Shown here: in pieces, positions 41,171 to 50,311 of the stretch | Layout: the number at the start of each line of letters is the position of its first letter | Position numbering within the stretch: the first letter of the stretch is position 1 | Origin: Aeromicrobium sp. PE09-221 | GTDB taxonomy: Bacteria; Actinomycetota; Actinomycetes; Propionibacteriales; Nocardioidaceae | Reading direction: 5' to 3' | Length of the DNA: 64,000 nucleotides | Assembly (NCBI RefSeq): GCF_002174305.1 | Contig: NZ_MIJB01000005.1 | Coordinates: 84,505-148,504 of the forward strand | Notes under the pieces: generated by a model | The model's input: only the letters and a program-made list of their open reading frames with translations | The model's database searches: none | Told to the model about the DNA's origin: nothing | Program-made: the position numbers and the translations under genes

Positions 41171-42817
41171 TTACTCGCCGCCCTCGAAGCCCACGATCGT
41201 CCAGTCGATCGGCGCGAAGGTGCTGGGACCGTAATTGCGGACCCGCGGCTCGACGGCCATCGTCACCGGCAAGGGAGCAAGGGGCAGCATGGAGGCCTGC
41301 GACCGCGCGGCCGCGTCGACGGCCTCGACCGCCTGTGTCCACTCCTCGCCGTCGATCGCCGTACGTAGCCTCTCGACCGCCTCGGCGAGCTCATCGCTCG
41401 CCACGCCGGTGAAGTTCTGGTTGGAGTCCACGGGCGCGAAACGGGATGCAACCGCCTCGCTCGGGAAGGGCGACGCGTTCCAGGAGAATCCGACCAGATC
41501 GAAGTCCAATGCCACGATGACCTCATCGGCGAAGTTCTCCGCGGCGACCTCATCGACCTTCACCTCGATACCCACCTCCGCGAGCTGATCGGCCACCGCC
41601 TCGGCGCGCTGCCGGGCGATGGCATCGCCCTCGGGGACCGGGAAACGCAGCTCCAGGGCCGCGCCGTCCTTGGCTCGCATCCCGCTGTCGTCCGGCACCC
41701 AGCCGGCATCGTCGAGGAGCTGCTCGGCGGTATCGCGATCAGCGCTCCAGGCCTCGGCGAGGTAGCCGCGCTGGCGCGGCAGCAAGACCACCGAGTCCAT
41801 GACCTCGGTGACACCATCGGCCTCCTCGCGTGCATCCGCCGAGACGAGCGCGCTGCGGTCGATGGCCGCGACGACGGCCTGCCGCACCGCCGTATCGGCG
41901 AGCGGACCGCTCCCGCCGCCCAAGGTCAGCTGCGTCCACTCCGGACGCACGCCGTACCGCAGATCGATGCGATCGGCCGAGGCCGCGTCGACATTGTCGG
42001 CATCGAGGGTCAGCGCGTCGAGATCATCGGCGGCATAGGCCTCGCCGAGCACCTCGGAGTCGGCGGCACGCCAGATGATGCGCTCCAGACGCGGCTGATC
42101 GCCCCACCACCGGGGATTGCGCACGAGCTCGACCGCGCCGGCCTCCTCGTCGATCATGTCGACCACGAACGGGCCCACCGACGGGATCGCCTCATCGTTG
42201 AAGCCCTCGTCCCAGCGTTCGCGGTCCTGGCTCAACGATGCCGGCACCGGGGCGAAGACCGCCGCGGGCCAGTCGGCCGTCGAGCGCGAGAACACCACCC
42301 GATAGGTGGACGGGGCCTCGACGACCTCGACACTCTCGACGACCCCGTAGGCGGGATGGGCCGCCACCGGGGAGTCTGCCTGCTGCACCAGCTCGACGAA
42401 GGCCGCCAGATCGTCACCGCCGACCGGTGTGCCGTCCTGCCATACGACATCGGCATGGAGGGTGACCTCGACGGTCAGCGGATCGGTACCCACGACATCG
42501 AGGCTCTGGGCGTAGTCGCGGTCGACCTCCCAGTCGCCGTCACCGGTGGGACGCACGGGAGAGCCTAGGGTGGGCGCGAGGATCTGCGCAGCTGCCGAGG
42601 AGGAGGCACCCTCAGTGCTCCAGGGATTGAAGTCCGTGGGCCAGCCATCGGCTCCGATACGCAAGGTACCGCCGTCGTTGAGACGATCGGCGGGCGCCGG
42701 GCGCACATCGCTGAACTGTGCCGTATTGGGCCGCGGTGGCGGCTCGGGGCTGGACTCGCTGCAGGCACCGAGGGCCAGGGCCACGGCGGCGAGAACGGGG
42801 AGAAGACGACGCATCAC
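41171..42817 (-). CDS. ABC transporter solute-binding lipoprotein, family 5
   Basis: This is a 548-residue extracellular binding protein of the oligopeptide/nickel family 5. The signal ends in a lipobox ALGAC near residue 19. The mature protein starts with the family pattern GGTLRIGADGWPTDFNPWS and contains VEVTLHADVVWQDGTPVGGDDLAAFVELV. It ends RVRNYGPSTFAPIDWTIVGFEGGE. No permease or ATPase gene is nearby, so it must rely on components coded elsewhere or act as a receptor. Together with the siderophore-interacting gene it may belong to iron or peptide uptake. Confidence 0.88.
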   Translation of the reverse strand: MMRRLLPVLAAVALALGACSESSPEPPPRPNTAQFSDVRPAPADRLNDGGTLRIGADGWPTDFNPWSTEGASSSAAAQILAPTLGSPVRPTGDGDWEVDRDYAQSLDVVGTDPLTVEVTLHADVVWQDGTPVGGDDLAAFVELVQQADSPVAAHPAYGVVESVEVVEAPSTYRVVFSRSTADWPAAVFAPVPASLSQDRERWDEGFNDEAIPSVGPFVVDMIDEEAGAVELVRNPRWWGDQPRLERIIWRAADSEVLGEAYAADDLDALTLDADNVDAASADRIDLRYGVRPEWTQLTLGGGSGPLADTAVRQAVVAAIDRSALVSADAREEADGVTEVMDSVVLLPRQRGYLAEAWSADRDTAEQLLDDAGWVPDDSGMRAKDGAALELRFPVPEGDAIARQRAEAVADQLAEVGIEVKVDEVAAENFADEVIVALDFDLVGFSWNASPFPSEAVASRFAPVDSNQNFTGVASDELAEAVERLRTAIDGEEWTQAVEAVDAAARSQASMLPLAPLPVTMAVEPRVRNYGPSTFAPIDWTIVGFEGGE

Positions 42818-42881
42818 GGGACTCCGGGAAACCGAACGCCGCCACGTTCCCTCGCGAGGAGGGAACGCGGCGGCGTCGAGG

Positions 42882-43328
42882 TCACTTGGCGGCGATGACG
42901 TTCAGGTTGACGGTCGCGACCACCTCGGGGTGGACGCGCACCGACACCTGATGCGAACCGAGCGACTTGATGGGGTTGCCGACATCGATGCGACGCTTGT
43001 CGACCGATGCGCCACCGGCCTCGATGGCTGCGGCGATATCCGACACGGTGACGGCACCGAACAGGCGGCCGCCCTCGCCGGCGTTGACCTGCACCGAGAC
43101 GGGCTTGGCCTCGAGCGAGGCCTTGATGCTCTGCGCGGTCTCGAGGTCGTGGACCGCGCGGGCATCGCGGGCCTTCTGGATGGACTCGACCTGCTTGGCC
43201 GCACCCTTGCTCCAGACGATGGCGTAGTTGCGCGGCAACAGGTAGTTGCGCGCGTAACCGCCCTTGACCTCGACGATATCGCCGGGGTTGCCGAGGTTGC
43301 TGACCTCATGCGTGAGGATGAGCTTCAT
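42882..43328 (-). CDS. rplI: 50S ribosomal protein bL9
   Basis: This is a 148-residue ribosomal protein of normal length. The N-terminal rRNA-binding domain is [43 protein letters not shown], joined by a long helix to the C-terminal domain ([36 protein letters not shown]). It is the last gene of the rpsF-ssb-rpsR-rplI operon. Confidence 0.98.
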   Translation of the reverse strand: MKLILTHEVSNLGNPGDIVEVKGGYARNYLLPRNYAIVWSKGAAKQVESIQKARDARAVHDLETAQSIKASLEAKPVSVQVNAGEGGRLFGAVTVSDIAAAIEAGGASVDKRRIDVGNPIKSLGSHQVSVRVHPEVVATVNLNVIAAK

Positions 43329-43342
43329 CTGCGTGACCTCCC

Positions 43343-43579
43343 TCAGCGACCGCTGGACGTGTAGGGCAGCAGAGCCATCTCGCGGGCGTTCTTGATGGCC
43401 TTGGCGATCTGACGCTGCTCCTGGACGGAGACACCGGTCACGCGGCGCGCGCGGATCTTGCCGCGGTCCGAGATGAACTTGCGCAGCAGCGCGGTGTCCT
43501 TGTAATCGATGGTGGTGACTCCGGCGGCCGCGAGCGGGTTGCTCTTCTTCTTCGGCTTCCGGACAACTGGCTTGGCCAT
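43343..43579 (-). CDS. rpsR: 30S ribosomal protein bS18
   Basis: This is a 78-residue ribosomal protein with the core [50 protein letters not shown]. It contains no cysteine, so it is the zinc-free form of S18. It lies between ssb and rplI in the conserved operon. Confidence 0.98.
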   Translation of the reverse strand: MAKPVVRKPKKKSNPLAAAGVTTIDYKDTALLRKFISDRGKIRARRVTGVSVQEQRQIAKAIKNAREMALLPYTSSGR

Positions 43580-43607
43580 GATGCTCCTGAAAAACTAACT
43601 GATCTGA

Positions 43608-44150
43608 CTAGAACGGGGGCTCGTCGGTGGCTGGGCCACCGCCCCAGGCGTCAGCTCCACCCTGCTGCGGGGGCTGCGAGGCCCACGGATTCGGCTGGCC
43701 GCCGCCCTGGGGCGCGCCTCCACCGAAACCGTCGCCCTGCTGGCCGCCTCCGCCGCCACCGCCGAAGCCACCGGCATTGTCCGAGCGCTGGGTGCGCTGG
43801 ACCTGTGCCGTGGCGAACCGCAGCGACGGGCCGACCTCGTCGACATTCATCTCGACGCTCGTGCCGCGCGAACCGTCCTGGCGCTCGTAGTTGCGGACCC
43901 GCAACGCACCCTGGACGATGACCCGCTGGCCCTTCTGCAGCGAGCCGGCGACGTTCTCCGCCATCTGCCGCCAGGCAGCACAGCGGATGAACAGCGCTTC
44001 GCCGTCACGCCACTCGTTGGTCTGACGGTCGAAGGTTCGAGGTGTCGAGGCCACCGTGAAGTTGGCGACGGCGGCACCCGACGGGGTGAACTTCAGTTCG
44101 GGGTCGTCGGTGAGGTTGCCGATGACGGTGATGACGGTTTCGCCAGCCAT
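43608..44150 (-). CDS. ssb: Single-stranded DNA-binding protein
   Basis: This 180-residue SSB has an N-terminal OB fold ([36 protein letters not shown], with [33 protein letters not shown]), then a flexible linker of Gly, Gln and Pro ([26 protein letters not shown]) and an acidic-hydrophobic tip TDEPPF that recruits partner proteins. It works in replication and repair and may also chaperone DnaB-dependent fork assembly. Confidence 0.97.
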   Translation of the reverse strand: MAGETVITVIGNLTDDPELKFTPSGAAVANFTVASTPRTFDRQTNEWRDGEALFIRCAAWRQMAENVAGSLQKGQRVIVQGALRVRNYERQDGSRGTSVEMNVDEVGPSLRFATAQVQRTQRSDNAGGFGGGGGGGQQGDGFGGGAPQGGGQPNPWASQPPQQGGADAWGGGPATDEPPF

Positions 44151-44249
44151 GGGGCACGGACCTTTCGCAGGAAGTGGTGTCTGACTCCAAGTGAACCGCA
44201 GGGGACCGACGATCGTAACCGTTCGTCCACACCCCGGCGGTCCGGGTGC

Positions 44250-44546
44250 TTACTTCGCGTCGGGACGCGTCACCTTCAGGCGCACGATCGACTCGTTCAG
44301 CGTGAGCTGGCGATCGAGCTCCTTGACCGTGGCCGGCTCGGCGGTCAGGTCGATGACGGCGTAGATGCCCTCGGACTTCTTGTTGATCTCGTAAGCGAGG
44401 CGGCGACGTCCCCAGATGTCGACATTGTCCACCGAACCGCCGTCCTGACGGACCAGGTTCAGGTAGGTGTCGAGGCTGGGAGCGACGGTGCGCTCGTCCA
44501 GGTCAGAGTCGAGGATGACCATGACTTCGTACTTACGCAGTGACAC
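44250..44546 (-). CDS. rpsF: 30S ribosomal protein bS6
   Basis: This is a 98-residue ribosomal protein, starting [32 protein letters not shown] and ending with [18 protein letters not shown]. It pairs with S18 on the small subunit and heads the operon. The gap to ssb is 99 bases and contains no other feature I can name. Confidence 0.98.
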   Translation of the reverse strand: MSLRKYEVMVILDSDLDERTVAPSLDTYLNLVRQDGGSVDNVDIWGRRRLAYEINKKSEGIYAVIDLTAEPATVKELDRQLTLNESIVRLKVTRPDAK

Positions 44547-44912
44547 TGCGGTTCTCCTTCGGTCTGAGCGGTGACGGGCTTTCCGTCACAGGAGAGGCGT
44601 CGCCCTCGGTGGGCAACCCGGTGAGTCTATCGGACAGCGGCACACCAGCCAATTCCATCAACCCTTCGCCCCCGTGGGCGGTACGTCATCAACCGAATCC
44701 GGACCAAATGACGTTGCTGACGTACCTCCGCCCGACGCGAGTTCACCCACGGGCGACCGTCTCCCGCGGCCGAACGCGATGGGACCGTCACGCCGAGGAT
44801 GGGCCCGGCGCGGGCCGATCCCGGCATGCGCAATCGAGGCGAATCTCAACGGTCGCGAGGTTGCAGGTGCTGGGGGCGCCGTCTGGGTGGCATGCGGTCA
44901 CGCGGAGGAAGC
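44547..44912. other. Intergenic region upstream of rpsF
   Basis: These 366 bases between the bS6 gene and the ABC exporter operon hold no convincing gene. They should contain the ribosomal operon promoter. Short open frames exist on both strands but none resembles a known family. Confidence 0.5.
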
Positions 44913-44959
44913 GGTGCGGGGTCAACGTCATCGATGGATGATGACGTTGACCCCGCACC
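44913..44959 (-). terminator. 20-base-pair terminator hairpin after the FtsX gene
   Basis: GGTGCGGGGTCAACGTCATC at 44913-44932 is the exact reverse complement of 44940-44959, with a seven-base loop. It lies 18 bases after the stop codon of the permease gene. The length and strength of the stem suggest a transcription terminator or an mRNA 3'-end block, although no T tract is visible. Confidence 0.6.
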
Positions 44960-44976
44960 TCCGGGCAGCCGATAGC

Positions 44977-47526
44977 TCACTCCGTGGCGATGGCCCGCAG
45001 GACATTGAGCCGGGAGGCGCGCCAGGCCGGCACGACCGCGGCCAGCACCCCGACCACGGCGGCCACCACCACGAAGATCGCCAACTGCACCCAGGGGATC
45101 GACAGATCGGTGATGCCCTCGTCGCTGAACGCACTCCGCAGGGAGACTCCGAACAACAGACCCGAGGCGATGCCGAGTAACGCCCCCAGGACGGCGATCG
45201 TGATCGACTCCAGACGCACCATGCGACGCAGCTGGCGTCGCGACAGGCCCACCGCCCGCAACAGCCCCACCTCACGGGTCCGCTCGATCACGCTGAGCGA
45301 GAGCGTGTTGATGATGCCGAGGACCGCGATCACGATCGCCAGACCGAGCAGCGCGTAAATGAGGTAGAGCAGCTGGTTCACCTGAGCCCGCTGGGCATCG
45401 GAGAACTCCTGCTTGTCCTGCACCGTGACCGTCGGGATGGCGGCGACGGCGTCGGTGATCTCATCGCCCACCTCGTCGAGGTCGGCCCCGGGCGAGGCGT
45501 TGACCGCGAGATAGGAGTCGACCCGCTTCAGTCCCACCTGCTCGACGACATCGCGCAGGACAAGCGAGGGACCGACGACATAGGTGTCGGCGTAGACGCC
45601 GCTGACGGTCACCGGGAGCTCGGTCCCAGGGAAGGTCAGCTCCAGGCGATCACCCGTGCCCACCCCGAGTTGCTCGGCCGTCGTCTCGTTGAAGGCGATC
45701 TGATCAGTGGACTCCGGAGCGTGGCCCGAGGTGTAGTTCAGTTCGAAGATGCGTTCCAGCGCCGCCGGGTCGACGGCGGATCCGTACACCGAGCGGTCGT
45801 CGATGCCGAAGGCCACGTTCTGCTCCGCGGACACCTCGCCGACACCGGGTATCGCCGCGACATCCTCGGCGACCGTGGTCGAGAAGGGCTGGCCGATCGC
45901 ATTCGACACCAGGAAGTCCGTAGTGAACTGCTCGTCCACCCCGGCCTCGATCGATCGGTTGACTGACGACCCGAGCACCGACATCGTCGTCACCAGCGCG
46001 AGGCCGATCATGAGCGCCGAGGCCGTCGCGGCCGTCCGGCGTGGGTTGCGGCGAGCGTTCTCCGTGGCCAGCCGGCCGACCGCGCCGAACAACACGCGGT
46101 TGAGCATCCCGGTCAGTCCGATGACCGGCAGTGCCGTCACCGGGCTGGTGAGCGCTACCGCCATCAGCACGAAGAAGATGCCGACACCGATCCATGCCGG
46201 AGCCCTCGGGACGTCGCCGAACAGGCCGGCGGCCATCAACGCGGCACCCGCCGCGGCCAGCGCCATACCGACGATCAGCCGCTTGCGGATCGTGCCCTCG
46301 GGCAGTGCCACATCGTCTCGCATCGCGGCGACCGGTGGCACCTTGGCTGCCCTCCGTGCAGGGAACCAGGCCGCCACCATCGTCACGAGGATGCCGACGG
46401 CGTAGGACACGATGACCGTGCGTGGAGCGAAGACCAGCGCCGTGCCGGATAGATCGAGTCCGAACTGCCCGAACAGCGCCTTGAGCAATCCGGCCAGCCC
46501 GTAGCCCAGCACCAGACCGAGGGTCGAGCCGAGCACCCCGACCGCGAAGGCCTCCGTCAGGACGGACCGGGTCACCTGGCCGCGCGACGCACCCATCGCT
46601 CGCAGCAGCGCCAGTTCGCGGCTGCGCTGGGCGACCAGGATCGAGAAGGTGTTGACGATGAGGAAGGTGCCCACGACGAGGGCGATCGCTGCGAAGACGA
46701 GCAGGAAGGTGTTGAGGAAGCCGAGGACCGTGTTGATGATCGACTGCGTCTCATCGGCGAGGTCGTCTCCGGTGACCGCCTCTGTGCCGTCGGGGAGCAC
46801 CTCGGCGACCCGGTCGGCGAGCTCGGTCTGTGATACTCCGGGATCGGCCTCCACGGAGACCGAGGAATAGGCGTCCTGACCGTCCAGGAACAGCTCCTGG
46901 GCGCGTGGGGTGTCGAAGGTGACCAGCGTGGCACCGGCCAGGCCACCGCCCGCGAACTCCACGATGCCGACGAGTCTCGCCTCGATCTGCGGTTCGGCAC
47001 CCGTGGTGAACATCTCGACGGTGTCACCCAGCTCGTAGCCGGCGTTCTCGACCGACCGTTCATCGATCGCGACCTCATCGGGTCCTCGCGGTACCTCGCC
47101 CGCGCTGATCGTGGCGATCTGATCGCCATCGGCATTCGGAGCGTCGTTCCAGTTGAACGCGAGGGTGGGCGCGCCGGTGCCACCGAGCAGAGTGCCGTCC
47201 TTCTTCTTGACGAACAGACCCATGCCCTCGACATTGGCGTCGACGCGTGCCACTCCATCGACATCCGCGATCGTCTGCACCAACGACGCCGGCAGGGAGC
47301 GGTCGTCGAGGTTGACCTCGTTCTCGAGCCCCGCCTGACCGGAGTCCTCGAACCGCACGTTCACATCCGAGACCGTGCCGTAGACGATGTTGTCGAAACT
47401 CTTGCCCATCGTGTCGGTGAACACGAGGGAGCCGGCGACGAAGGCGATCCCCAGCACGATCGCGAAGGCGCTGAGCAGGAGCCGTACCTTACGCGCCAGC
47501 AGGTTGCGTACGGTGACCTTGAGCAT
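44977..47526 (-). CDS. MacB/FtsX-type ABC transporter permease
   Basis: This 849-residue permease has two FtsX repeats. A first helix at residues 10-35 is followed by an extracellular MacB-like domain, three helices around residues 270-400, four further helices, a second extracellular domain at about residues 535-720 and three final helices. FtsX hallmarks are LVAQRSRELALLRAMGASRGQVTRSVLTEAFAVG and LSVIERTREVGLLRAVGLSRRQLRRMVRLESI. Such permeases work with a dedicated ATPase in export or in extracting lipids or peptides from the membrane. It lies five bases after the ATPase gene. Similar pairs in Gram-positive bacteria often answer to cell-envelope stress. Confidence 0.9.
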   Translation of the reverse strand: MLKVTVRNLLARKVRLLLSAFAIVLGIAFVAGSLVFTDTMGKSFDNIVYGTVSDVNVRFEDSGQAGLENEVNLDDRSLPASLVQTIADVDGVARVDANVEGMGLFVKKKDGTLLGGTGAPTLAFNWNDAPNADGDQIATISAGEVPRGPDEVAIDERSVENAGYELGDTVEMFTTGAEPQIEARLVGIVEFAGGGLAGATLVTFDTPRAQELFLDGQDAYSSVSVEADPGVSQTELADRVAEVLPDGTEAVTGDDLADETQSIINTVLGFLNTFLLVFAAIALVVGTFLIVNTFSILVAQRSRELALLRAMGASRGQVTRSVLTEAFAVGVLGSTLGLVLGYGLAGLLKALFGQFGLDLSGTALVFAPRTVIVSYAVGILVTMVAAWFPARRAAKVPPVAAMRDDVALPEGTIRKRLIVGMALAAAGAALMAAGLFGDVPRAPAWIGVGIFFVLMAVALTSPVTALPVIGLTGMLNRVLFGAVGRLATENARRNPRRTAATASALMIGLALVTTMSVLGSSVNRSIEAGVDEQFTTDFLVSNAIGQPFSTTVAEDVAAIPGVGEVSAEQNVAFGIDDRSVYGSAVDPAALERIFELNYTSGHAPESTDQIAFNETTAEQLGVGTGDRLELTFPGTELPVTVSGVYADTYVVGPSLVLRDVVEQVGLKRVDSYLAVNASPGADLDEVGDEITDAVAAIPTVTVQDKQEFSDAQRAQVNQLLYLIYALLGLAIVIAVLGIINTLSLSVIERTREVGLLRAVGLSRRQLRRMVRLESITIAVLGALLGIASGLLFGVSLRSAFSDEGITDLSIPWVQLAIFVVVAAVVGVLAAVVPAWRASRLNVLRAIATE

Positions 47527-47531
47527 CGGGG

Positions 47532-48293
47532 TCAGCCCTCCTGCGGCGCGCCCATGGCGCGCTGCTGCAGGGCCGTCATCCGCTCGAGCACGGTCTCGGC
47601 CGTCGGTCGGCGCAGTTCGTCGACCACCACGCCGTCGGCGAGGAAGACGACCCGATCGGTGTACGACGCCGCGACGGGATCGTGCGTCACCATGACGATG
47701 GTCTGCCCGAACTCGTCGACGCTACGGCGCAGGAAGCCGAGCACCTCGGCACCCGAGGCGCTGTCGAGGTTGCCGGTGGGCTCGTCCGCGAACACGATCG
47801 ACGGCCGCCCGACGAGAGCACGGGCACAGGCCACGCGCTGCTGCTGGCCTCCGGACATCTCATTCGGACGGTGCTTGAGTCTGTCGGCCAGTCCGACGGC
47901 CTCGATGACCTGGCGGTACCAGTCCTCATCGGGCTTGCGGCCCGCGATCGACAGCGGGAGGAGGATGTTCTCCTCAGCCGTCAGGGTCGGGACCAGGTTG
48001 AAGGCCTGGAACACGAAGCCGACCCGGTCCCTGCGCAGTCGCGTGAGCTCCTTGTCCTTGAGCGCGGCAAGCTCGGTGTCACCGATGACGACCGAGCCCG
48101 CGGACGGCGCGTCGAGGGCGGCCATGCAGTGCATGAGGGTCGACTTGCCCGACCCCGAGGGGCCCATCACGGCGGTGAACTCGCCGCCGTGGATGTCGAG
48201 GGTGACGCCGTCGAGGGCGTGCACCTCGGCATCGTTCTTGCCGTAGATCTTGACGAGGTCGCGGGCCTGAGCGGCCACGGTGGTGGTGGTCAT
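47532..48293 (-). CDS. ABC transporter ATPase, MacB/LolD type
   Basis: This 253-residue ATPase has Walker A GPSGSGKSTLMH near residue 44, the Q loop FVFQAFNLVPTLTAEENILLPL, signature MSGGQQQRVACARALVGRP and Walker B IVFADEPTGNLDSASG. These place it in the MacB/LolD/BceA group that serves FtsX-type permeases. ATG 48293 gives the family N terminus. It is the first gene of the two-gene exporter operon. Confidence 0.94.
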   Translation of the reverse strand: MTTTTVAAQARDLVKIYGKNDAEVHALDGVTLDIHGGEFTAVMGPSGSGKSTLMHCMAALDAPSAGSVVIGDTELAALKDKELTRLRRDRVGFVFQAFNLVPTLTAEENILLPLSIAGRKPDEDWYRQVIEAVGLADRLKHRPNEMSGGQQQRVACARALVGRPSIVFADEPTGNLDSASGAEVLGFLRRSVDEFGQTIVMVTHDPVAASYTDRVVFLADGVVVDELRRPTAETVLERMTALQQRAMGAPQEG

Positions 48294-48339
48294 GTCCGAC
48301 AGCCTAGGAATCCGCGCCGGGCCCGTCACTCGGGTTCTG

Positions 48340-48369
48340 CCCTGAGACAACCCTGAGAATCACTCAGGG
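48340..48369. promoter_or_regulatory. CCCTGAG repeats before the ABC exporter
   Basis: CCCTGAG occurs at 48340-48346 and again at 48351-48357, 11 bases apart, and CTCAGGG at 48363-48369 completes an inverted repeat. Direct repeats with one helical turn between them are typical of OmpR-type response regulators, and the site lies about 50 bases before the ATPase start. No regulator gene is in the window. Confidence 0.5.
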
Positions 48370-48510
48370 CACCCGGAGTCCGGGGCCATCGTGGCGATCG
48401 AACCCCCGCGAGCCGGACGGCGAGCGGGGCGGCCTCACCGTAGACCGGGTTCCAGCGGTGAGCTGCGCACCTCTCAACCGAACCGAGACGTGCCCATCCC
48501 ACCGCCCCGT

Positions 48511-49587
48511 TCACTCGATGACGGTCGAGGTGTTCCAGAGATCGATCGCGTCGTCATTGCCGTGACCCACCAGCTCGTCGATACGGGCGAGCTCCTCCTC
48601 GGTGAAGTCGGTGCGGTCGACCGCGGCAGCGTTCTCGTCGAGCTGTTCGGGGCGGGAGGCACCCACCAGCGCGGACGTCACGCCACCCGGTCGCAACACC
48701 CAGGAGATCGCCAGCTGCGCCAACGACTGGCCCCGGTCGGCGGCCAGCTCCGCAAGACCACGGAGCCGCTCCTGATTGCGCTCCACCACCGCCTCGTCGA
48801 AGGACGGCCGCTGCGTCGCGCGCTCGACGGCGCCCTCCCCGACGTACCGGTCGCTCAACAACCCCTGGGCGAGCACGGTGAAGGCGATCGAGCCCATCCC
48901 GACGTCGCCCAAGGTGTCCAGCAGCTCATCCTCCACCCACCGGTTCACCATCGAATACGCCGGCTGATGGATCACCAGCGGCGTGCCCAGGTCACGCGCG
49001 ATCCGCGCCGCCTCGCGCGTGCGCTCGGGCGAGTACGACGAGACACCGCCGTAGAGCGCCTTGCCCTGGCGGATCGCCGTGTCGATCGCGCCGATCGTCT
49101 CCTCCAACGGGGTCGAGGAGTCCGCGCGGTGCGAGTAGAAGATGTCCACATAGTCCAGGCTCATCCGCTGCAACGATGCCTCCAGGCTCGAGAGCAGGTA
49201 CTTGCGCGACCCGAGGAACCCGTACGGTCCCGGCCACATGTCCCACCCCGCCTTGGTCGAGATCACCAGCTCGTCACGATAGGGCCTGAAGTCACCGCGC
49301 ATCATCCGGCCGAAGTTCTCCTCGGCGCTCCCATACGGCGGCCCGTAGTTGTTCGCCAGATCCAGGTGCGTGATCCCCAGATCGAACGCATGCCGCAGCA
49401 CGGCCCGCATGTCATCGAAGGTCCGGTTGTCGCCGAAGTTGTACCAGAGCCCCAGCGAGATCGGCGGCAACAGCAGACCCGAGCGACCGACCCGCCGGTA
49501 CGGCCACCGGCAATAACGATCCTCAGCCGCCTGCCACGGCTGGTGCGTCTCGGGAACCGGATCGGAGTACCAGACCTCATCGCTCAT
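48511..49587 (-). CDS. Aldo-keto reductase, YghZ/GpmC-like
   Basis: This is a 358-residue TIM-barrel reductase of the AKR14-like branch. It contains ITHLDLANNYGPPYGSAEENFGRMM (catalytic Asp and Tyr), STKAGWDMWPGPYG with the catalytic lysine, DYVDIFYSHRADSSTPLEET with the histidine, and a C-terminal NADP site GASRPEQLDENAAAV. E. coli YghZ reduces L-glyceraldehyde 3-phosphate and methylglyoxal. GGDFR-type substrate loops are similar. The ATG at 49587 is preferred over an upstream start because it gives the usual N terminus. Confidence 0.9.
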   Translation of the reverse strand: MSDEVWYSDPVPETHQPWQAAEDRYCRWPYRRVGRSGLLLPPISLGLWYNFGDNRTFDDMRAVLRHAFDLGITHLDLANNYGPPYGSAEENFGRMMRGDFRPYRDELVISTKAGWDMWPGPYGFLGSRKYLLSSLEASLQRMSLDYVDIFYSHRADSSTPLEETIGAIDTAIRQGKALYGGVSSYSPERTREAARIARDLGTPLVIHQPAYSMVNRWVEDELLDTLGDVGMGSIAFTVLAQGLLSDRYVGEGAVERATQRPSFDEAVVERNQERLRGLAELAADRGQSLAQLAISWVLRPGGVTSALVGASRPEQLDENAAAVDRTDFTEEELARIDELVGHGNDDAIDLWNTSTVIE

Positions 49588-49639
49588 GGGCCCGAGCCTA
49601 GAACGATCCGGCCGTCCGGACACGGCCTAAGCTCGGCAC

Positions 49640-49726
49640 ATGAGCGAGCGCAGCGAGCGAACCATCGACCGGCCCTCATGTCGACACCTCGCTACCATCG
49701 ACCCTTCTCGTGAGGTGGTGGCATGA
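49640..49726 (+). CDS. 28-codon upstream frame coupled to the MOSC gene
   Basis: A 28-codon frame begins with ATGAGCGAGCGCAGCGAGCG (MSERSER...) six bases after a TAAGCT -10-like element, without a Shine-Dalgarno site, and its stop overlaps the ATG of the next gene as ATGA. The GAGCGAGCGCAGCGAGCGA stretch is a common short repeat near gene starts in actinobacteria. It may be a leaderless upstream frame that couples translation, or only part of the untranslated leader. Confidence 0.35.
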   Translation: MSERSERTIDRPSCRHLATIDPSREVVA

Positions 49727-50298
49727 GCGTGGCGCCCACCGACTTCGAGATCATCGGCTTCGTCGTATCGCCCAGACGCCGCTTCCAGGGCCGCCCGGCC
49801 GACGGGCCCGAACCCTACGACGGCGACGAACACCCCTCCCGGATCGACATCCGTTCAGGACTCGGGGTCGTGGGCGACCGGTACTTCAACGCCGGCTTCC
49901 CCTACGCGGCGATCACCTTCATCGCCGAGGAATCGGTCACCTGGCTCGCCGATGAGCTCGCCGCCGGTCCCCTCGATCCCCTGCTCGCCCGCCGCAATGT
50001 CATCACCCGAGGACTCGATGTCGATGCCCTCGTCCGCACCGAGTTCACCCTCGACACCCCCGAGGGCCTCGCACGCTTCCGGTCGATCACGCCCGCCAAT
50101 CCCTGCGCCTGGATGAACGAGATGTACGCGCCCGGAGCCCACCAGGCCTTCCGCGGGCGCGCAGGGATCCGATGCGAGCCACTCGTCGACGCCAGCCTCC
50201 GGCTCGGGCCGGCCCGGCTCACCGCCTGCCGCGACCTGGAACGCGACGAACTCCACCGTCGCGTCCGCCAAGCGGCCGCCGTCCAGGCGAGCCAGTAA
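49723..50298 (+). CDS. MOSC-like domain protein
   Basis: This 191-residue protein has the small MOSC-barrel pattern: IDIRSGLGVVGDRYFNAGFPYAAITFIAEESV, LARRNVITRGLDVDALV, and PANPCAWMNEMYAPGAHQAFRGRAGIRCEPL, where the cysteine in PCAWM is the expected conserved residue. It may bind a sulfur- or molybdenum-containing cofactor. GAGGTGG precedes the ATG. The SRPBCC gene follows after 13 bases, so they are probably cotranscribed. Confidence 0.75.
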   Translation: MSVAPTDFEIIGFVVSPRRRFQGRPADGPEPYDGDEHPSRIDIRSGLGVVGDRYFNAGFPYAAITFIAEESVTWLADELAAGPLDPLLARRNVITRGLDVDALVRTEFTLDTPEGLARFRSITPANPCAWMNEMYAPGAHQAFRGRAGIRCEPLVDASLRLGPARLTACRDLERDELHRRVRQAAAVQASQ

Positions 50299-50311
50299 AC
50301 AGGAGCACCCC

